From contig DASSLR010000015.1 in the NCBI GenBank assembly GCA_035689345.1, positions 1 to 10,742 on the forward strand: a stretch of 10,742 bases of DNA. The letters run 5' to 3'. How positions within the stretch are numbered: position 1 is the stretch's first letter; every line of letters starts with the position of its first letter. This document shows, in pieces, positions 1 through 6,185 of this stretch. Source of the DNA: CF-118 sp035689345 (GTDB lineage Bacteria; Chloroflexota; Dormibacteria; Dormibacterales; Dormibacteraceae). Below the pieces are notes generated by a model, which worked only from the letters and a program-made list of their open reading frames with translations, did no database searches and was not told the DNA's origin. The translations under genes were made by a program, and so were the position numbers.

Positions 1-36
1 TCGGAGGAAGCGCGCTGGGAACTGGGGATGGTCTGA
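1..36 (+). CDS. Possible C-terminal end of an upstream gene (partial)
   Basis: Frame 1 runs open from the left edge to a TGA at 34-36 and encodes eleven residues, SEEARWELGMV. The composition, acidic and ending in a hydrophobic residue, would suit the tail of a real protein. The stop lies one base before the stop codon of the convergent minus-strand gene, a typical tail-to-tail arrangement. Eleven codons are too few to identify a family or to prove coding. The flanking sequence to the left would settle it. Confidence 0.3.
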   Translation, partial: SEEARWELGMV

Positions 37-37
37 G

Positions 38-592
38 CTAGGGAATCGTCGGGATCGTCAGCACTCCGTTGTGGCACTCGTAAGTGGTGCCCTGGCCCAG
101 GACTGACGCAGTCGTGCCACCCGACTCTCCGGTGGGCGGACAGACGATGTGCGACCACGTGTACTGGAAGCCGCCCAGCAGCACCACGACCGCCACCACC
201 CCTGCCGCGATCGAGCTGACCACGGATCGCGCACCGGGCCTTGCCGCGATGGCGATCCCGGCCGTCGCTAGCGAGAAGGCGCCTGCCATGAGCACCGGGA
301 CGCCGATGGAGAACGCGGACAGCACACCGAGCACCAACAACCCGCACCCGGCTCCGGACCGCAGGGCAGGCCTGGCCCCCTGAGGCACCACCAGCGACAC
401 GATCAGAAACACGGCCATGAGTGACAGGTAGCCGGCCACGAACGGGACCGTGAGCACGTCGTCCGGCGGCGGGCCGCCCTGGCTCCGGATGAGGGTCAGG
501 TAGAGCGCCACGGTGGCCGCGATGATCGCCACAGCCACGGCGACGAAGATGCGGGCGAGCATCCCCTCCGACCGAGGACGGGCCGCGACCAC
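38..592 (-). CDS. Hypothetical polytopic membrane protein
   Basis: This 184-residue protein belongs to no family I recognise. Hydrophobic segments lie at about residues 12-34, 47-69, 82-117 (long enough for two helices) and 125-145, giving four or five membrane spans. A short soluble tail of about 38 residues follows and holds two cysteines, C151 and C173, that could form a disulfide if the tail is outside the cell. The loop near 36-45 is rich in Gly and Pro. The GTG start at 592-590 has no Shine-Dalgarno sequence, but a TAGACT box lies six bases upstream. The alternative ATG at 562-560 (residue 11) has a purine-rich GGAGGGG almost touching it, which is too close for normal spacing. The gene is divergent from the cation transporter gene and convergent with the possible gene at the left edge. 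Membrane location is well supported; function is unknown. Confidence 0.65.
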   Translation of the reverse strand: MVAARPRSEGMLARIFVAVAVAIIAATVALYLTLIRSQGGPPPDDVLTVPFVAGYLSLMAVFLIVSLVVPQGARPALRSGAGCGLLVLGVLSAFSIGVPVLMAGAFSLATAGIAIAARPGARSVVSSIAAGVVAVVVLLGGFQYTWSHIVCPPTGESGGTTASVLGQGTTYECHNGVLTIPTIP

Positions 593-598
593 GGTCGA

Positions 599-604
599 AG
601 TCTA
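599..604 (-). promoter_or_regulatory. Candidate -10 box of a leaderless promoter
   Basis: On the minus strand TAGACT fits the TAnnnT pattern of a -10 element and ends six bases before the GTG at 592. Transcription would then begin at or next to the start codon. A near copy, TAGACC, lies directly upstream at 610-605. No convincing -35 element is visible. In such GC-rich DNA an isolated AT-containing hexamer at this spot is suggestive only. Confidence 0.35.
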
Positions 605-627
605 GGTCTAGCGAGAATGGTGGGCGC

Positions 628-1533
628 GTGAGCGATCACCACCGCGACGAGGGGTCCTACGCCGATGCGGCCGCCCGGCGTGCCGTCATCGTCAGCGCCG
701 TGGTCCTGGCCGTGGCCTCGGCGGCCGAGTTCTTCGCCTCGTCGAGGGTGCATTCCGCGGGCGTCCTCGCCGACGCGCTGCACAACGCTGGCGACGCGGT
801 GACCACGATGGTCCTGCTCGGCGCCTTCGCCATCGCGCGCCGCCCGGCGACGCACCGCTTCACCTCAGGGTTCGGCCGGGTCGAAGACGTCGCGACCCTC
901 GTGATCGTCGTCGTCATCCTCATCACCGCCGCGGCGGCGGCGTTCGAATCGATCGGCCGCCTGCTCTCGAGCGAGGGCTACACCAACCCTTACGCGGGCC
1001 TCGCGGCCACCGCCATCGCGGCGATCGCCAACTTCGGCGTCTCCGAGTACAAGGTGCGGGTCGGCCGGCGCATCCGCTCCCTGGCCCTCGAGGCCGACGG
1101 CCTGCACTCGCGGCTCGACGGACTCGTTTCCGCCGGCGCGTTCGCCGGCCTGGGACTGGCGTGGATGGGCTTCGCGATCGCCGATTCGCTGGCCGGCGTC
1201 TTCATCGCCCTGGCCATCATCTACATCCTCGCCGGCACGGTCGGGCGCCTCGTGCTGCGCATGATGGACGCGGTCGATCCAGCGCTCATCGAACAGATCA
1301 CCGGCGCGGCGGCGAATGTCGACGGCGTGCTGGGCGTGCACGACGTGAGGGCCCGCTGGGTCGGACGCGAGCTGGTCGCCGTGCTGCACATCGACTGCCC
1401 ACCGACGGCCACGCTGGCTCAGGCCCACGACACCGCGCAAGCGGTGGAAAAGGAAGTCGCGAAGCGCGTGCCCGCTGTGCACCTGGACGTGCACATGGAC
1501 CCCGGGACCGGGGCGCATTCCCATTCTTCTTAA
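628..1533 (+). CDS. Cation diffusion facilitator transporter, Zn-type
   Basis: This is a 301-residue metal/proton antiporter of the CDF family, expected to export Zn(II) or a similar divalent cation from the cytoplasm. The length is typical. Six membrane helices fall at roughly 18-38, 44-70, 87-107, 123-140, 162-182 and 184-207, followed by a cytoplasmic ferredoxin-like domain from about 215 to 292. Helix 2 carries LADALHNAGD with H52 and D56, and helix 5 carries GLHSRLDG with H160 and D164. These four positions match the transport site of the family, and the His-Asp/His-Asp set is the one usually linked to zinc in ZnT/ZitB proteins. The C-terminal domain keeps H254, H285, D287 and H289, probable regulatory metal ligands. 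Both ends are His-bearing (MSDHH and GAHSHSS). The start is GTG; the ATG at 617 is out of frame. It is divergent from the small membrane protein, with citrate synthase beginning 11 bases after its stop. The exact metal is inferred. Confidence 0.93.
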   Translation: MSDHHRDEGSYADAAARRAVIVSAVVLAVASAAEFFASSRVHSAGVLADALHNAGDAVTTMVLLGAFAIARRPATHRFTSGFGRVEDVATLVIVVVILITAAAAAFESIGRLLSSEGYTNPYAGLAATAIAAIANFGVSEYKVRVGRRIRSLALEADGLHSRLDGLVSAGAFAGLGLAWMGFAIADSLAGVFIALAIIYILAGTVGRLVLRMMDAVDPALIEQITGAAANVDGVLGVHDVRARWVGRELVAVLHIDCPPTATLAQAHDTAQAVEKEVAKRVPAVHLDVHMDPGTGAHSHSS

Positions 1534-1536
1534 GAT
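1531..1536 (+). promoter_or_regulatory. Candidate -10 box before the first citrate synthase
   Basis: TAAGAT matches four of six positions of the TATAAT consensus, including the key T, A and final T. It sits eight bases before the GTG at 1545 and includes the TAA stop of the transporter gene. The surrounding bases form an AT-rich island (1527-1541) in otherwise GC-rich DNA. No Shine-Dalgarno sequence precedes the GTG, so a leaderless transcript is plausible. No good -35 element is seen. Confidence 0.35.
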
Positions 1537-1544
1537 TTGTAGAC

Positions 1545-2663
1545 GTGGCTGAATACCAGCCTGGCCTGGAGGGGGTTGTCGCCGCGCAGACCGCGATCAG
1601 CGAGGTCGACGGTGCGAACGGTCGCCTCATCTATCGCGGCGGTTACCTGATCGAAGACCTGGCGCCCGCGGTCACCTTCGAGGAGGCCGCCTACCTCTTG
1701 TGGAACGGCGAGCTGCCCAACAAGTCGCAGCTCGACGCGCTACGCCAGGAGATGGCCGCCGCGCGCAAGCTCAAAGACTCGACCCGAAACGTGATCACGT
1801 CGCTCGACTTCGACACCGACCCGATGGACGTTCTGCGCACGGCGATCTCCGCGCAAGGTGCCACCAGGTCACTGCAGAAGCCCACCGTCGGAGAGGCGGT
1901 CGCGCTGACGGCTGTCATGCCGACCATCGTCGCCGCCGCTCACCGGCGCCGGCACAAGCGCGACCTGGTCGAGCCGCGTCCGGAGCTCGGCCACGCCGCC
2001 AACCTGTTATGGATGATGGACGGCCAGGAGCCGGCCAGCGAGCGCGTCCACTGGCTCGACCAGTACCTCGTGCTGCTCGCCGACCACGGCCTCAACGCCT
2101 CGACGTTCGCGGCGCGCGTGATTGCCTCGACCGGCAGCGACCTCACGTCCTGCGTCGCGGGCGCGATCGCCGCCTTGAAGGGGCCTGCCCATGGCGGCGC
2201 GACGTTCGCGGCGCGCACGATGCTCGACAACATCGGATCCGTCGACAACGTGGAGAAGTGGCTGGCGGACGCTCATGCCAAGCACGCGCGGTTCCCTGGT
2301 TTCGGTCATCGCGTGTACCGCACGTACGACCCGCGCGCCAAGATCCTTCGCGAGATGGCGAAGACCGCCGACCCCAAGCTGCACCAGCTCGCGGCTCACA
2401 CCGAGGAAGTCGCGCTGAAGATGCTCCACGACGCGCACCCGGAGCGACCCAACGCGACCAACGTGGACTTCTGGGCTTCCGTCGTGCTCACCGGCGCGGG
2501 CATCCCGAAGGAGCTGTTCACCTGCATCTTCGCGACCTCGCGCGTCGCGGGCTGGACCGCGCACGTGCTCGAATCGCTCGCCGACCTGCGCATCATCCGT
2601 CCGGCTTCGCAGTGGGTCGGCCCCGAGCCGGGCAAGAAACCTCAACCGGTGGAGGCGCGCTGA
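1545..2663 (+). CDS. Citrate synthase, first tandem copy
   Basis: This 372-residue enzyme condenses acetyl-CoA with oxaloacetate to citrate, the entry step of the TCA cycle; a 2-methylcitrate synthase role using propionyl-CoA cannot be excluded. The length fits the short, Gram-positive/archaeal-type dimeric enzymes. Expected active-site residues are present: H181 in ADHGLNASTF, H216 in GPAHGGA, H255 in GFGHRVYRTYDPRA and the catalytic acid D308 in NATNVDF. The C-terminal SRVAGWTAH segment is also conserved. The N-terminal motif reads YRGGYLIEDL, one Gly longer than the usual YRGYxIxDL and than the second copy. The GTG start gives MAEYQPGLEG, which aligns with the start of the second copy; the open frame further upstream overlaps the transporter gene and is not credible. 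No Shine-Dalgarno sequence is visible. The stop overlaps the next start by one base, implying co-translation with the paralogue. Confidence 0.95.
   Translation: MAEYQPGLEGVVAAQTAISEVDGANGRLIYRGGYLIEDLAPAVTFEEAAYLLWNGELPNKSQLDALRQEMAAARKLKDSTRNVITSLDFDTDPMDVLRTAISAQGATRSLQKPTVGEAVALTAVMPTIVAAAHRRRHKRDLVEPRPELGHAANLLWMMDGQEPASERVHWLDQYLVLLADHGLNASTFAARVIASTGSDLTSCVAGAIAALKGPAHGGATFAARTMLDNIGSVDNVEKWLADAHAKHARFPGFGHRVYRTYDPRAKILREMAKTADPKLHQLAAHTEEVALKMLHDAHPERPNATNVDFWASVVLTGAGIPKELFTCIFATSRVAGWTAHVLESLADLRIIRPASQWVGPEPGKKPQPVEAR
2651..2655 (+). promoter_or_regulatory. Ribosome binding site of second citrate synthase
   Basis: GGAGG lies seven bases before the ATG at 2663, inside the last codons of the first citrate synthase. 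It is the best Shine-Dalgarno sequence in the window and fixes the start of the second copy, even though the reading frame is open for about 960 bases further upstream. Confidence 0.75.
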
Positions 2664-3781
2664 TGCCCTCGGAGTACGTCCCCGGCCTCGAAGGCATCGT
2701 CGCGGCGCAGACGGAGATCTCGCTGGTCGACGGGGCGAACGGCCAGCTTGTCTATCGCGGCTACGTCATCGCCGACCTCGCCGAGGAGATCTCGTTCGAG
2801 GAGGTCGCGCACCTGCTCTGGTACGGCAGCCTGCCCTCGCGCGGTCAGCTCGATGGCCTCGCCGCGCAGCTCGCGGCGGTGCGAACGCTGACGCCGGCGG
2901 CCATGACGGCGCTCGACGCGCTGCCGACCGACTCAGACCCGATGGACGTGCTGCGCAGCGTGCTCTCCGTGCAGGGCGTCCTCCCTCACCTCCAGAAGCC
3001 CACCGTCGAGCACGCGATCCACGCCACGGCCGCGCTGCCGACGATCCTCGCGGCGTTTCACCGCCGCCGGAGCGGGACCGAGCTCGTCAAGCCGCGGCCC
3101 GACCTGGGCCACGCCGCCAACTACCTGTACATGCTCAACGGCAAGGAGGCGGCGCCGGAGCTGGTGCGCGCGCTGAACACCTATCTCGTGTTGCTCGCGG
3201 ACCACGGCATGAACGCGTCTACCTTCACCGCGCGCGTCATCGCCTCCACGGACTCAGATCTCGTGTCCTGCCTGGTCGGCGCGATCGGCGCGCTGAAAGG
3301 TCCGGCGCACGGCGGCGCCCCGTCGGCGGTCATGGACCAGCTCGAGCAGATCGGCAGCGCGGCCAATGCCGAGCCCTGGATGCGTGAGGCACGCAAGCGC
3401 AAGGAACGCTTCATGGGCTTCGGACACCGCGTCTACCGGACGTACGACCCGCGCGCCCGGATCCTGAAGGCCATGTGCCAGCGCCTGAACCCGAAGTTCT
3501 ACGACCTCGCTTCCAGGGTGGAGGAGACGGCGCTCGCCATCCTTCACGAGGAGCACCCGGAGCGGCCCCAGGCCACCAACGTCGAATTCTACTCGGCCGG
3601 CGTCCTGCAGGCGATCGGCCTGCCGAAGGATTTCTTCCCGCCCACCTTCGCCGTTTCGCGCGTGGCCGGCTGGTCGGCGCACGTGCTCGAGCAGGCATCG
3701 CACAACCGCCTCATCCGGCCGCAGTCGGAGTACGTCGGACCTCAACCTAGGAAGCCGGTACCGCTCGCCGAAAGAGGCTGA
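2663..3781 (+). CDS. Citrate synthase paralogue, second tandem copy
   Basis: This second citrate synthase family enzyme is also 372 residues. Its catalytic histidines are at the same numbers as in the first copy: H181 (ADHGMNASTF), H216 (GPAHGGA) and H255 (GFGHRVYRTYDPRA). The two proteins are colinear almost throughout, apart from one-residue differences near the N terminus, so they arose by duplication. The copies have diverged across most variable positions and are not a recent repeat. The catalytic acid is changed: the motif reads QATNVEFYSAG, with E308 where the first copy and classical enzymes have Asp. This may slow the reaction, alter acyl-CoA preference, or simply be the normal state of a subfamily. 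Possible roles are citrate synthase, 2-methylcitrate synthase or a regulatory partner in a heteromer. The ATG overlaps the preceding TGA by one base and has a strong GGAGG upstream. A short purine run near its own 3' end may serve the next gene. Confidence 0.93.
   Translation: MPSEYVPGLEGIVAAQTEISLVDGANGQLVYRGYVIADLAEEISFEEVAHLLWYGSLPSRGQLDGLAAQLAAVRTLTPAAMTALDALPTDSDPMDVLRSVLSVQGVLPHLQKPTVEHAIHATAALPTILAAFHRRRSGTELVKPRPDLGHAANYLYMLNGKEAAPELVRALNTYLVLLADHGMNASTFTARVIASTDSDLVSCLVGAIGALKGPAHGGAPSAVMDQLEQIGSAANAEPWMREARKRKERFMGFGHRVYRTYDPRARILKAMCQRLNPKFYDLASRVEETALAILHEEHPERPQATNVEFYSAGVLQAIGLPKDFFPPTFAVSRVAGWSAHVLEQASHNRLIRPQSEYVGPQPRKPVPLAERG
3771..3777 (+). promoter_or_regulatory. Candidate ribosome binding site for the GT87-like gene
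   Basis: AAAGAGG lies inside the last codons of the second citrate synthase and ends nine bases before a CTG at 3787. It is the only ribosome-binding-like sequence near the beginning of the downstream membrane protein and supports a start upstream of the GTG at 3844. Confidence 0.4.
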
Positions 3782-3786
3782 ACCTC

Positions 3787-4896
3787 CTGCGGCGCAATCT
3801 CGCGCTGGCCGCGCTCGGTTGGTTTCTCGTTCTCGTCGCGGCTGTGACCGGATACTGGGTCCTGCAGCCGGTCATTCGGGATCCGCTCGCCAGTGACTTC
3901 ACCCTGGTCTTCATCGCGGTACGCATCGGCACCGAGCACGGCTGGAGCCACATTTACTCGCTGCCGCTGCAGCACCAGCTCTTCAGCGAGCTTCGCCCCG
4001 GCGTGTTCTTCAACGACGGGCAGCGCTACATCGCGCCGCCACCACTCGCGTGGGTCACTCTCCCGCTGGGCGGACTCGGCGCGGAGGGCGCCTTCTACTT
4101 GTGGTTCGTCCTGTCGGTTCTGTCCCTGGCCGGCGCCTGGTGGCTCGGCGCACCGGGGCGCGGGCTCGAGAAGGCGATCTGGCTGGTCGGCGCCGTCGCC
4201 TGGTACCCGGTCCTGTACGGCCTTCAGTACGGCCAGCCGGCGCTGGTCGTCCTGCTGACCGTGATGGTCGCCTGGCGCCTGGCCGACACCAGCCCGTACC
4301 TGGCGGGCCTCGTCCTGGCGGTGGGCACGAGCTTCAAGCCCCAGCTGGTGCTGGCCGTGCCGCTGGTGCTCCTGCTCGGCGGGCGCTGGCGCATCGTGGC
4401 CGCCTGGGTGGTGGCCACCGGGGCGCTGGCGGCGCTTTCCCTGCTGACGCTGGGCTCGACGGGCCTCGCCGACTACCGGAGCCTGCTCGCCGAGGCCCAG
4501 ACGCTGCCCAACAACCGCTACTTCACGTGGGCCTACGTCGTCGGGCCTGGAACTCTGAGCTACGCGGTGCAGGCGGCCGTCCTGCTGGCGGCGGCCGTCG
4601 GTGGGTATCTCAACCGCAAGGCCAGCACGGGGCGGCTCATCGCCCTGGGCCTGGTGGCCGGCGCTGTGAGCGCCACTTACTGGCACCTGCAAGATTTCAC
4701 GATCCTGGTGGGTGCGGCATGGCTCTTCTGGCGCGACAATCCGCCGGCATGGCAGCGCATCTGGCTGGCGGTGACGGCGGTGACGATCGAGCTCGCCTGG
4801 CCGCTGACGCCCCTGCCCCTGCTGGTGGCGACCTTGCTGTGGCTCGGCCTCACGATGTACCCGCCGGCGCCATCAAGGTCCGTGGCGCCAGGCTGA
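3787..4896 (+). CDS. GT87-family (DUF2029-like) membrane glycosyltransferase
   Basis: This integral membrane protein of about 369 residues resembles glycosyltransferase family 87, GT-C enzymes that move sugars, often mannose, from polyprenyl-phosphate donors onto envelope glycolipids (PimE of mycobacteria belongs here). An N-terminal helix (about residues 5-26) leads to PLASDFTLVFIAVRIG. D37 in this first outer loop is the likely catalytic base by analogy with the family. Later family-like signatures are IAPPPLAWV, LQYGQPALVVLL, SFKPQLVLAVPL and WHLQDFTIL. About nine or ten hydrophobic segments are visible. Start choice is difficult. GTG at 3844 would remove most of the first helix. CTG at 3787 gives MRRN plus an intact helix and has AAAGAGG nine bases upstream, so it is preferred here, although CTG is rare. 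The gene begins five bases after the citrate synthase stop. The donor and acceptor are unknown. Confidence 0.8.
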   Translation: MRRNLALAALGWFLVLVAAVTGYWVLQPVIRDPLASDFTLVFIAVRIGTEHGWSHIYSLPLQHQLFSELRPGVFFNDGQRYIAPPPLAWVTLPLGGLGAEGAFYLWFVLSVLSLAGAWWLGAPGRGLEKAIWLVGAVAWYPVLYGLQYGQPALVVLLTVMVAWRLADTSPYLAGLVLAVGTSFKPQLVLAVPLVLLLGGRWRIVAAWVVATGALAALSLLTLGSTGLADYRSLLAEAQTLPNNRYFTWAYVVGPGTLSYAVQAAVLLAAAVGGYLNRKASTGRLIALGLVAGAVSATYWHLQDFTILVGAAWLFWRDNPPAWQRIWLAVTAVTIELAWPLTPLPLLVATLLWLGLTMYPPAPSRSVAPG

Positions 4897-6185
4897 TCGT
4901 CGCGGCCGCCGCCGCCCTCGTCGGCCTCGCGATCCTTTTCCTCTCCCGCGGCTTCAACTTCTATTTCGACGAGTGGAACTTCATCCTCACGGCGCCGAAC
5001 TGGACCTGGCTGACGATTCTCGAGCCGCACAACGAACATCCAGCGGTGCTGCCGCGACTGATCTACGCCGCGCTGCTCGACACGGTGGGGCTGCGCGCCT
5101 ACTGGCCCTACATGGCGCTGCTGCTCGCGCTGCACGCGCTGAATGCGTTCCTCCTGTTCGAGCTCGTGCGGCGCCGCAGCGGCGACCTGATCGGCATCGC
5201 GGCGGCGGCGCTCCTCCTGGTGCTCGGTGCGGGCTGGGAGAACCTGCTGTGGGCGTTTCAAATGACCTTCGCGGGCTCGGTCACCTGCGGGCTGGGCGCG
5301 CTTCTCGCGCTGCAGCGGATGTCGGGGCCGCGCGGCACGGCCGCCGTCGTTGCCCTGACGCTTGGCTCGCTTCTCTTCTCCGGCATCGGCCTCTTCTTCG
5401 CGGTGGCCGTGGTCGTGCAGATGGCGATGGAGCCGGCCCGACGCCGCGAGCTGGTCTGGCTCGCGCCTGTCGGCGTTGCGCTCGCGGTCTGGTACGTGAC
5501 GCTCGGCCGCACCGGCGCCGAGACCAACCCGCCGCCATCGGTCATGAACATCACCACCGCGCCGGTCTACATCGCGTGGGGCCTCGGTGCCGCGGCCGCC
5601 GGCATCATCGGCGAAGGAGGCTGGTGGGGACCGGTCGCGTTGATCGTTTCCGCGGCGGCGGTGGGCTGGAGCTGGCGCCGCCGCGCCCCCGACCCCTTCG
5701 CCCTGTCCGTGGCCGCGGCGATGGTGAGCCTGTACGCGGTCACCGCGCTGACTCGAGGTCAGTTCGGCCACGAGCAGGCGGGGTCCGGCCGCTACGTCTA
5801 CGAGGGCGCGATCTTCTGGCTCCTTCTCCTCGCCGACGCCGCCATCGTGCTGCCCTGGCGGGGCACGTGGCGCCCCGCGCTGGCCGCGCTGGTCTTTCTC
5901 GCATGCTTCAACAGCGCCGCCCTGCTGTTCGAGTTCGGCACCGCCAAGACCGTGCAGATGCAGCGCGAGGGCGCTGACCTGCAGGCGCTGAACAGCCTGC
6001 GCGCGGATCCTTGCGTGAAGCCCAACGCCAGCCCCGACGACCTCGTGATGCCATATCTCGACAGCGCCGCGCTCTACTACCGGGCGGTCGACCTCTACGG
6101 GGACCCGGCGCCCTCGGGCCCGATCGTCGATCGCTCCGATTACGACCGCGCCCGGCAGAACCTGCTCTTCACGAACTGCCGGTGA
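4839..6185 (+). CDS. GT-C-like polytopic membrane protein, probable glycosyltransferase
   Basis: This is a membrane protein of about 448 residues from GTG 4839, or 430 if it starts at CTG 4893, which overlaps the TGA of the preceding gene. The first helix (about 17-35) is followed by GFNFYFDEWNFIL, with an Asp-Glu pair (D44, E45) in the first outer loop. That is the hallmark position of the metal- or base-providing acid in GT-C glycosyltransferases. EPHNEHPAVLPRLIY follows, with a helix-loop pattern of about ten further hydrophobic segments. A soluble tail from about residue 375 contains a likely disulfide pair in LRADPC and FTNCR. I cannot place it in a numbered family; the architecture suggests a lipid-linked sugar transferase related to the mannosyltransferase or ArnT type. 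No ATG, GTG or TTG lies between 4842 and the DEW motif, so the true start is uncertain. The stop overlaps the next start by four bases. Confidence 0.75.
   Translation: MARPHDVPAGAIKVRGARLIVAAAAALVGLAILFLSRGFNFYFDEWNFILTAPNWTWLTILEPHNEHPAVLPRLIYAALLDTVGLRAYWPYMALLLALHALNAFLLFELVRRRSGDLIGIAAAALLLVLGAGWENLLWAFQMTFAGSVTCGLGALLALQRMSGPRGTAAVVALTLGSLLFSGIGLFFAVAVVVQMAMEPARRRELVWLAPVGVALAVWYVTLGRTGAETNPPPSVMNITTAPVYIAWGLGAAAAGIIGEGGWWGPVALIVSAAAVGWSWRRRAPDPFALSVAAAMVSLYAVTALTRGQFGHEQAGSGRYVYEGAIFWLLLLADAAIVLPWRGTWRPALAALVFLACFNSAALLFEFGTAKTVQMQREGADLQALNSLRADPCVKPNASPDDLVMPYLDSAALYYRAVDLYGDPAPSGPIVDRSDYDRARQNLLFTNCR

Noticed and set aside
1161..1544. N-terminal extension of the first citrate synthase frame
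   Set aside because: The extra residues are Arg/Gly-rich shadow sequence of the transporter gene. Family alignment and the second copy both place the true start at MAEYQPGLEG.
1700..2662. Apparent 693-residue protein ending in the second citrate synthase
   Set aside because: The first 321 residues are an out-of-frame reading of the first citrate synthase. A strong ribosome site and ATG at 2663 define the real gene.
3742..4692. Minus-strand frame of 316 codons opposite the GT87-like gene
   Set aside because: Its composition is dominated by Arg, Gln, Gly and Glu with no hydrophobic core, whereas the plus strand encodes well-formed membrane helices with family motifs.
4050..4838. Upstream extension of the second GT-C-like frame
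   Set aside because: It is a Gly/Arg/Pro-rich shadow of the GT87-like gene. Membrane-like sequence starts only around 4890.
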